Shown in pieces: positions 57,048-64,000 of a stretch of DNA of 64,000 nt. Origin of the DNA: Mactra quadrangularis (Eukaryota > Mollusca > Bivalvia > Venerida > Mactridae); the NCBI GenBank assembly GCA_025267735.1, contig CM046301.1, positions 15,498,190-15,562,189 on the forward strand, given 5' to 3'. A model generated the notes under the pieces. It searched no databases. It saw nothing but the letters and a program-made list of their open reading frames with translations, and was not told where the DNA came from. The translations under genes and the position numbers were made by a program. Positions within the stretch are counted from its first letter, which is position 1, and every line of letters begins with the position of its first letter.

Positions 57048-58249
57048 TTTTGAAATTTTTGGGAGAGGTACTTAGGCATTATTAACAAGACATTGCAATA
57101 AATGGTCACACCCCTTATCTAGTTACATCTAAAATGACACACCTTTACAAACAAACTTGTGATCTTAATCTCACGCGAGATAAAGTTTCTATACGGAAGT
57201 TTTTGTTCTGGTCAAAACAACCATATCTACCGGATTGAGAACAATGGAGTCATGAACGCAAAATTTTCATCACGCAAACTGGCTTTTGTTCACTGCTTGA
57301 AAGTTATTTTTCTTTCAAGTTATATTTTCTTTCCTGTTTCATAAACATAGAATTAACAAGTCATAGTTGCTGACAAACCGTTTTCTTTATGAATCTGTCA
57401 TATTTAAATAAAGTGGGTCTTTTTTTCAAAATCTTAAAATACACTCATCATCAGCACATATATAATGAGGTTGCTAGCGAATGTACATACATGTATATAA
57501 ACTACAATGTACAACTCTATGTTAAGAGTTTTTCTCTCACATAAGTAATGTCAGTTTCATGATCTTTACAAATAAATCTCCGCCACAACAGACTTTCAAA
57601 AATTCTTCTTCGGAAGCTGAATGAAGCATTCTATCATTATGCTATGTGTTATGAGAATATTCGATACACATGCGCATGTATTATTTATGTGTATACGAAT
57701 ATTCTGCATCATTTTGATTCTTACAGTGTTCTATTAATTAAAAATACATTATTCTAAATGTATGGTTTATTGCGTTATAAAGGGAGTTTAAATTCTTCGG
57801 TATTCCACCTCGCGCTGTTTAATATAGAGCCTTTAGCTCAAATGTGAAAACAAATCTAGAATTATCACTCCCAAGCCCGCTTCCCGATCCCATATTGTAC
57901 TGAGAATAAAATTCAAGCCACTCTGCTTCACAAAATGTTTTATTGATGAGATAGCTGTCTTTTCTATCCAAGTACTCGGATATTCACGATCCCGAATAGA
58001 AAATCGAGTACTAATATTCGTCATGTCCGAAATCGTCGGATCGCGATCTATTTTTGAAAAAATGAAAGAACATTTATTAGCTTAATTATTACTGAAAAAG
58101 TGACGCACTACTTATGAAAAAATTTCCAAAATAAAGTACACTAATAATGAATCGTAGAGACAGACCATTGTCTATGATATATGAATAAGAAACCTTTGAA
58201 ATCTTTGTAAATTTTCTGAATTGATAAACGTAAGCATTGAACCAGGGAC

Positions 58250-58565
58250 CATGAACCGGGAGTCACGTGACGCGTTCGTGACTACATTCTAACACATCAT
58301 ACTTACAATACGATGGCGTATACCCATCGTGTGGCCCTCGCATGTCCTGCGTGTTACAACTTTGTAAAAATCTGCGTCTTTGAGGTGACTTCGTGAGTAG
58401 ATCGGATGTCATCGCATGAAATTCAGAAAGATACGTGTGTGAATCGGATGCGATCGCATGACCTTCTGTAGGAATCGTACTTGCTTTGGGTGCTGATTGA
58501 TTGTCGGACAATTTCGGGGCCATCTTCATTCGAAATTCCATATTCGTATGTCCATCTGGTGTCAA
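58250..58565. other. GC-richer, CpG-rich block inside the element
   Basis: Composition changes sharply, with GTCACGTGACGCGTTCGTG, GATGGCGTATACC and GATGCGATCGCATGACC. A 100-codon minus-strand frame crosses it without a domain. It could be a captured host fragment, as known for Pack-MULEs, or the element's own promoter. Confidence 0.3.
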
Positions 58566-58924
58566 TTTTGGAACAGTGTGACGCCAGTTTAATGGATCGT
58601 TTAAAAGATATAAAATTTAAATAAAAAGCATGTAGAGGTGTATGAATGCCCACATAATGGTTCAATAGAAATACAATGTGCACGTTTTCACTTGCATTGG
58701 ACAGAGTTGTGTTCAAATGCACTCTTATTATTTACTAAACATCCGATTTCGTTATTCTAACTTTTTTGAGATTAGACGCGCAAAAATTATCAAGAATACA
58801 CCTAAGTTTGAATGTTTGTAAAAATCTTTGCAATATTCATTATTATACAAGAAAGTTAAGGGGTGGGTCCATGTAATCGTTCCATTTTCTCTAAAAAACA
58901 TAGGTGTGTCGGGGGAACACACCT

Positions 58925-59990
58925 GTCCAGATTGACTGATTGTTGCTTTAGTAGGAAAAGTTGTTTTCGTGAGATTGACTGATTGTTGTTTTCATAAAAA
59001 AGTTGTTTTCGTAGAAAAAGTTGTTTTCGTGAGACTGACTGATTGTTCCTATTGTTTAAAAGTTGTTTTCGTGAGATTGACTGATAGTTGTTTTCGTATA
59101 AGAGTTGTTTTATTGGACTGACTGATTGTTGTTTTCATATAAAAGCTGTTTTCGTAGAAAATGTTGTTTTCGTGAGACTGACTGATTGTTCCTTTCGTTT
59201 AAAAGTTGTTTTCGTGAGATTGACTGATAGTTGTTTTCGTATAAGAGTTGTTTTATTGGACTGACTGATTGTTGTTTTTGTATAAAAGTTGTTTTCGTAG
59301 AAAAAGTTGTTTTCATGAGACTGACTGATTGTTGCTTTCGTATAAAAGTTGTTTTTGTGAGATTGACTGCTTGTTGTTTTCATATAAAAGCTGTTTTTGT
59401 AGAAAAGAATTGATTTTGTGAGTTTGGCTGATTGTTGCTTTCGTATAAAAGCTGTTTTCGTGAGATTAATTGATGGTTGTTTTTATATAAAAGTTGTTTT
59501 CGTAGAAAAAGTTGTTTCGTGAGACTGACTGATTGTTGCTTTCGTTTAAAAGTTGTTTTCATGAGATTGACTGATAGTTGTTTTTGTATAGGAGTTGTTT
59601 TCGTAGACTGACTGATTGTTGTTTTCGTTTAATGTTGTTTTCGTAGAAAAAGTTGTTTTCGTGGGATTGACTGATTGTTGTTTTCAAATAAATGTTGTTT
59701 TCGCTGAAAAAAAATTGATTTCGTGAGTTTGGCTGATTGTTGCTTTCATATAAATGCTGTTTTCATGAGATTGACTGATTGTTGTTTTCATATAAAAGTT
59801 GTTTTCATATAAAAGTTGTTTTCGTGAGATTGACTGATGGTTGTTTTCGTATAAATGTTGTTTTCGTGAGGCTAACTAATTGTTGTTTTCGTAGGAAAAG
59901 TTGTTTTTGTGAGATTGGCTGATTGTTGCTTTCGTATAAAAGTTATTTTTGTAGGAAAAGTTGTTTTCGTAGAAATAGTTGTTTTTTTTA
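58925..59990 (+). repeat. Minisatellite of GTTGTTTTCGT-based units
   Basis: More than 30 copies of AAAGTTGTTTTCGTGAGA-like words alternate with TTGACTGATTGTTG blocks. The pattern is irregular, with composite units of about 30-70 bp. GTTGTTTTCGT is also present in the TIRs of the surrounding element (complement ACGAAAACAAC), so the array probably grew from TIR sequence. The Lys/Thr/Gln/Asn-rich frames on the minus strand are by-products. Confidence 0.92.
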
Positions 59991-60558
59991 CGATGGATGA
60001 AATCACTGTTTTCCTATTATTATATTTACTCACCAATTAAATGTCTTAAGAAACGATGTAAGATTAAAAAGAACATAATCAAAAACACAGATATTTTTTA
60101 TTTCACAGTTTGTTAAGTTGTATTCATACGTAAGCTAAACAGTTAGCTATAGTTGTTTTCGTGAAGGAAAACAGTAATGTCGTCATGATTTTCATTTATT
60201 GCAAATAAGTGAATTAGAAAAAACGCATGCAATTAATATATTTATTACGGAAAAGATTTTAACATGCTAAACATTGATAAATAAACATTTTATATGTTGT
60301 TTTCGTAAAGAACTTCAAGGTAACAGGTAGCAATTCAATCGATTTCCCATTGTGATCCACTAAAATAAGAAACTTGGCTATAATGTCAATATTTTTCGGA
60401 ATTTTTTACCAAAACTTGCTCATTTAAAGTATTTTTAAATGCATTCATAAAATACTAAGTTTTGTTTGAAATAACATATAATATTAATTTAACAGGTTGT
60501 TTTCGTAAAAAAAGTTGTTTTCGCGAAAACAAGTTGTTTTCGCTATCTATCTATACCG

Positions 60559-60881
60559 TACTTTGTTATCAAATAAAATTTCTAACCGGGCCTCATATTT
60601 AGCTATTATTTGTATCTACAGTCATATAGCTGTTCTGATTATGGAACATACCCATTTAACAAAAGTCTCTTTTTGGTTTCAAAATTTGCATTGCATGTCT
60701 ATGAGAAGTATGTTATGCATTTAAAGAAAAATTCTGAATTTTTGAATTTGAGAAGGAAAATGCTAGTTATGATCACATACAAAATTTGAGTTAATTCCAT
60801 CCGATAGTTATTGAGATAATTCATGATTTTAGGGGTCCAGCTTTAACGCAAACGACCTATACTAGGAATAAAATGTGATAA
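60559..60881. other. AT-rich DNA next to the MULE-like element
   Basis: About 60650-60850 resembles 40620-40800. No gene is seen. Confidence 0.35.
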
Positions 60882-61290
60882 CTAAGATAGAATTCCCCTG
60901 ATACAAAACTATTTTTCTAACCACAGTACATTTTCAGGCAGCTTGTATCTAATAATATTTTAATGTTTTCACCACATCATATCTGTAAAATTTTATTAAC
61001 CACTATTTTGTGACCATTTTGCACATCAAAGGGAGGTAATTACTTATTTTTATCAATCATACTGTAACTGAGTAATGTTTTATGAATCTATTACATGCAA
61101 AATATTGACATTGATGGCTGAATGAAACACTTTTGTAACTGCCTTTATTTTCAAATGGATTTACAATATTGTTTCATTCAGCCCTTGACATGATGTAATG
61201 ACTAAAAATTATTACCGTTTGTAAACATTTACGATAGCTTTCAAATATATTAATGACTGCAAGTTGGTATTATGGGAATTCTAATCTTAC
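60882..61290. mobile_element. TTAA-type MITE, degenerate copy
   Basis: AAGATAGAATTCCCC at the left and GGGAATTCTAATCTT at the right are inverted. The interior shares CAAAGGGAGGTAATTA and GCACATCA with the copy at 63675. The flanking TTAA is decayed (CTAA and TTAC). Confidence 0.65.
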
Positions 61291-61490
61291 AACTATACCT
61301 AGCCAGTGTTAGCTAAACAATTGTGTTTTAAATCATAAGTATCTAGGCAACATGATAACCTTACATTTAATAAAAAAATTAGTATATAGGATTGTTTTTC
61401 ACTTAAATAACTAAAAATATATACGAGTTTTGTTGAGTGTCTGGGTTGAGTTGTCCACAGGTTGGGTTTTCTGTACTTTTGTTTTGAGTT

Positions 61491-61869
61491 CATTGGCGTA
61501 GCTTCCTATAGGCACACAAGGCACGTGCCTACACATTTTTTGAAAATTCGAAAAACATAAAAAGGCTATAAATGCCAAAAATGCAATAAAAATCATAGGC
61601 TGAGGGGTACGAGCAGTATGGATCCGATTGTACCATCACTTTTAAAATTAATGCTCAATAAAAAAAACATTAACTCAGTCTAGATTCAGCATAAGGTTAA
61701 ACATAAGAAATGGTCATGATACCATGGCTTAATTACTTATAAAGGGGGGTAAGTCAAGGAGCAGTTATTGTAACTGGTTGATGGCGTCATACATGTGACA
61801 TCACCGGACCCCCAGAAACCCCTAGGTTACCTGTGCCTACACATTTATTTTGTGCAAGCTACGCCCCTG
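61491..61869. mobile_element. hAT-like MITE (379 bp)
   Basis: The ends CATTGGCGTAGCTTC and, on the complement, CAGGGGCGTAGCTTG are inverted. CTACACATTT recurs near both ends. GAGTT flanks both sides (61486-61490 and 61870-61874), shorter than the 8 bp expected for hAT. CAGGGGCGTAGC is a common invertebrate hAT terminus (recollection, not searched). Confidence 0.62.
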
Positions 61870-62044
61870 GAGTTGTCCCTTTTATGAGTTGAGTTGTCTT
61901 CTAGTTGAGTTTGTCTAATCCTTCTCACCTCTGATCAATTGTTTGATGATTGCAGATGTGAATATACATGCAAACAAACAGGGATAAATATATATTTTGG
62001 TGACTATACCACTGGACTATGGCGTCACTAATGTTATAGTTTCT

Positions 62045-62390
62045 ACAAGAAAAAAGTAAAGAATCTGCCTTAGCTCAGAGATTTAAAAAGCTGTAAGTAT
62101 TTTAATTCTTGACAGATTTCAATGATACCCTTGAACATTTTCCAAACCCTAACTATTTGAAGAAAATGGTGACAAATCGAAACTGAAGCGAGCTGAAAAA
62201 ACTGGTGTTGGAGATGTGCAGCAAATAGTACACACTTCTCAGCTTAGTCTTGCATAGGTATCATGGAAATGTGACTAAAATTAAAATATCTACAGCTCTG
62301 TAAATGGCTGAGTCCTGGTAGATTCTTGACTTTTTTCTTTTCGAAACCATAGCATTTGTGACCATAGCATGGTATTGCCACCATATATAC
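62045..62390. repeat. Relative of the 50049 MITE, left end lost
   Basis: Shares with 50049-50320 the order CTTAGTCTTGCATAGGTAT, GGAAA, TACAGCTCTGTAAATGGC, TGAGTC, and the terminal ATGGTATTGCCA. Confidence 0.55.
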
Positions 62391-63195
62391 ATTGCCATCC
62401 AAAAATACCTTTACACTTTACACTTTTTTACAATTAAATTTCATTTCATATGTATTTAGCTATTATGATTGTAATAATTGATAGTAGCAACATTTTAAAG
62501 GGGATCCAGGGGTGCAGAATTCCTATGCCTGACTTGTCCGACTTGTACATTTATGTCTGCGGACAAGTCAATATTTCCATCCCATGAATAAGTAATATTT
62601 TTAGCTAAATATTATATTAAATATACTATATTGTACATGTGTCATAGCAAAACTTAATAATGTGGAAGTCTCAATGTTTTAATAAACTATCTCTGTGTCA
62701 ATAATTTATCATAACTTACAGTATATATTTTATGTCATAGTTTTCAATATTTAGTTTCCAGTATTGAACATCTGGGCAAGTGCATTTTGATTTCGTACAA
62801 GTTGATTTTTAGATTTCTTTTGTCTGAAGACAAGAAGAAACAACTTTGAATTCCACACCCCTTGAATCAAAAAATGATACTTTATAAAAATGTTATTGTT
62901 ATACATGTACATGTATTTAAGAGTAAGTTTTTAATTTCTTAATTATTAGTGAAATTAAAATACAAATAAAGTATTCACAAGAGTATAAAGGAAATTATGG
63001 ATGGCACTGTATATGGGCTTGTAGTGGTCCATTAGCATTAAGACTTCTTCCTTGACAACATCTTACCTGGTTTTATAAAGGGGTCCTAGCAGTTTTATAC
63101 TTTTCTCTGCTAGCCTGAACTAAATATTATCTGTTCATGTATAAATAGATTTTGCTGTTTAAGAATATAAGTTAAAAGTTAATAAATTCATACAG
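62391..63195. other. AT-rich DNA, nothing recognised
   Basis: Nothing with gene, repeat or RNA character could be supported. Confidence 0.35.
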
Positions 63196-63596
63196 CAGAG
63201 GTGCGTTCAACAATGCCAACGCTCAGGGCGACACCGAGCGCTTTGGTTCTGAACCCGGGCGCCCGCGCAAGTGCTCGCGATTCAGCTCAAGAGGTGTTTC
63301 GCTTAGATGTGAAAGATGGCGGCTGAACGGAATTAAGTATTGTATCTCAAAGAATTATCCCTGAAAATGGGATGCAAATGTATGTGTTACTTGTTCCTCA
63401 TAACATATGCACGCAATGCATAGAATTGAAGCATTTTGGTACAGAAAATTGTGTCATAATGATTCATGTGAAATGAAATAGGTGAAATATTGTATCAACA
63501 GCAATAATTGTTCCTCTACCCGCTATTTAAATAATGTGCTGTTTGAAGCCATCTTAGATTTTACAGCAAGCGCTTCCATTGTTGAACACACCTCTG
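63196..63596. mobile_element. MITE with 20-bp CAGAGGTG ends (401 bp)
   Basis: CAGAGGTGCGTTCAACAATG at the left; the right end is its inverted copy with one mismatch (CATTGTTGAACACACCTCTG). The left half is GC- and CpG-rich and includes AAGATGGCGGCTGAACGG; AAGCCATCTTAGATT lies near the right. CAGAGGTG suggests hAT, but no 8-bp duplication is visible. Confidence 0.7.
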
Positions 63597-63670
63597 GTTA
63601 GATCACCATGATTCCATTTATAATGTTGAAATAAAAATTGAATCGAAAAAGAAAACTGTTTACCATGTTC

Positions 63671-63975
63671 TTAAGGTAGAATTCCCCTTACACAAATCTA
63701 TGTAAAAATCTGATATTTTACTTGTACAGATTCTTAAATTATGTAAACTAGAATCTATTACTGACAAATTTCATATCAAAGGGAGATAATTATTCACTTC
63801 CATTAAAAACAATTAATCAGTAACTTTGCAACAGACTTTTGTTTGATCAATCTTGATTCATGCTTGATTATAAACATGATGTAAAGAATGAAAAATATTA
63901 TGTTTTGTAATAATTTATCGTGATTTTGAAAAATATAAATGACTGTTAAATAGGATTATGGGAATTCTACCTTAA
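63671..63975. mobile_element. TTAA-flanked MITE (297 bp)
   Basis: TTAA precedes GGTAGAATTCC at the left (63671-63674) and follows GGAATTCTACC at the right (63972-63975). A TTAA duplication with short TIRs fits piggyBac or Kolobok derivatives. The interior carries CAAAGGGAGATAATTATTC, a word seen elsewhere in the window. Confidence 0.78.
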
Positions 63976-64000
63976 ATAGTATTGCTTGTTTTTTCAAAAC

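Larger units (their letters stand above)
56728..60558. mobile_element. 3.8-kb MULE-like element, 9-bp TSD and long TIRs
   Basis: TACTTTGTT is duplicated exactly at 56719-56727 and 60559-60567. The ends (left GGGTATAGATAGATAG, right complement CGGTATAGATAGATAG) start inverted repeats of about 183 bp, roughly 80-85% alike by eye (56728-56911 against 60377-60558). Long TIRs with a 9-bp duplication fit Mutator-like elements; Merlin is an alternative. No transposase core was found. The interior holds a PHD-type finger remnant, a GC-richer block at 58250-58560 and a large minisatellite. Confidence 0.8.

Noticed and set aside
57833..58024. 63-residue minus-strand frame with FVKQSGLNFILSTIWDREA
   Set aside because: It looks mildly protein-like but I could not place it in any family, and no catalytic motif is visible.
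59110..59562. Lys/Thr/Gln/Asn-rich minus-strand frames
   Set aside because: They are translations of a minisatellite; period and composition explain them.

Overview
This is an AT-rich, repeat-dense animal nuclear sequence, most likely from a mollusc and probably a bivalve. The reasons are one intron-rich metazoan gene with good splice sites, jockey/CR1-type LINEs, tRNA-derived SINEs ending in a short body-plus-tail module (GGCGTTAAACCCAACA), and many short inverted-repeat DNA transposons. The species is an inference from repeat style. No bacterial features are present.

The one recognisable host gene is cyclin K (CCNK), plus strand. Nine coding exons between 12832 and 19884 splice in phase to a 561-residue protein with both cyclin folds, a proline/glutamine-rich tail and a conserved MSGEG motif near the C-terminus. 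A likely 5' UTR exon ends at 12118, and the last poly(A) signal is at 20867. Its first coding intron looks like a U12-type (minor spliceosome) intron. A second plus-strand gene is only hinted at by a CpG-containing start region near 24.4-24.7 kb and small phase-compatible exon candidates near 27.68, 38.28 and 48.33 kb.

The rest is mobile or repeated DNA. 0-5.8 kb: a Tc1/mariner MITE split by a SINE, then a 23-bp minisatellite. 5.8-11.4 kb: two LINE copies with long open RT frames in opposite orientations, probably nested. 13-21 kb: SINEs, a LINE remnant and MITEs inside CCNK introns. 25.8-35 kb: a dense block of tandem arrays, including a 7-unit ~155-bp array, six copies of an exactly 110-bp structured unit each followed by a T-run, and four ~370-bp units with hairpin-rich cores. 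36-38 kb: an AC-rich tandem duplication. 42.9-46 kb: a 3.05-kb element with TCGA target duplication and subterminal palindromes. 49.5-50.3 kb: small MITEs. 51.1-55.9 kb: a 4.8-kb element with ~565-bp inverted ends. 56.7-60.6 kb: a 3.8-kb element with ~183-bp inverted ends, a perfect 9-bp target duplication, a PHD-finger remnant and a ~1-kb internal minisatellite. 60.9-64 kb: further MITEs.

The points most worth following are the 110-bp array (constant length, paired ends, one compensatory change), a ~390-bp MITE family whose three full copies all sit between 9-bp duplications (two inside SINEs), the two large inverted-repeat elements at 51-60 kb, and the U12-type intron of CCNK.
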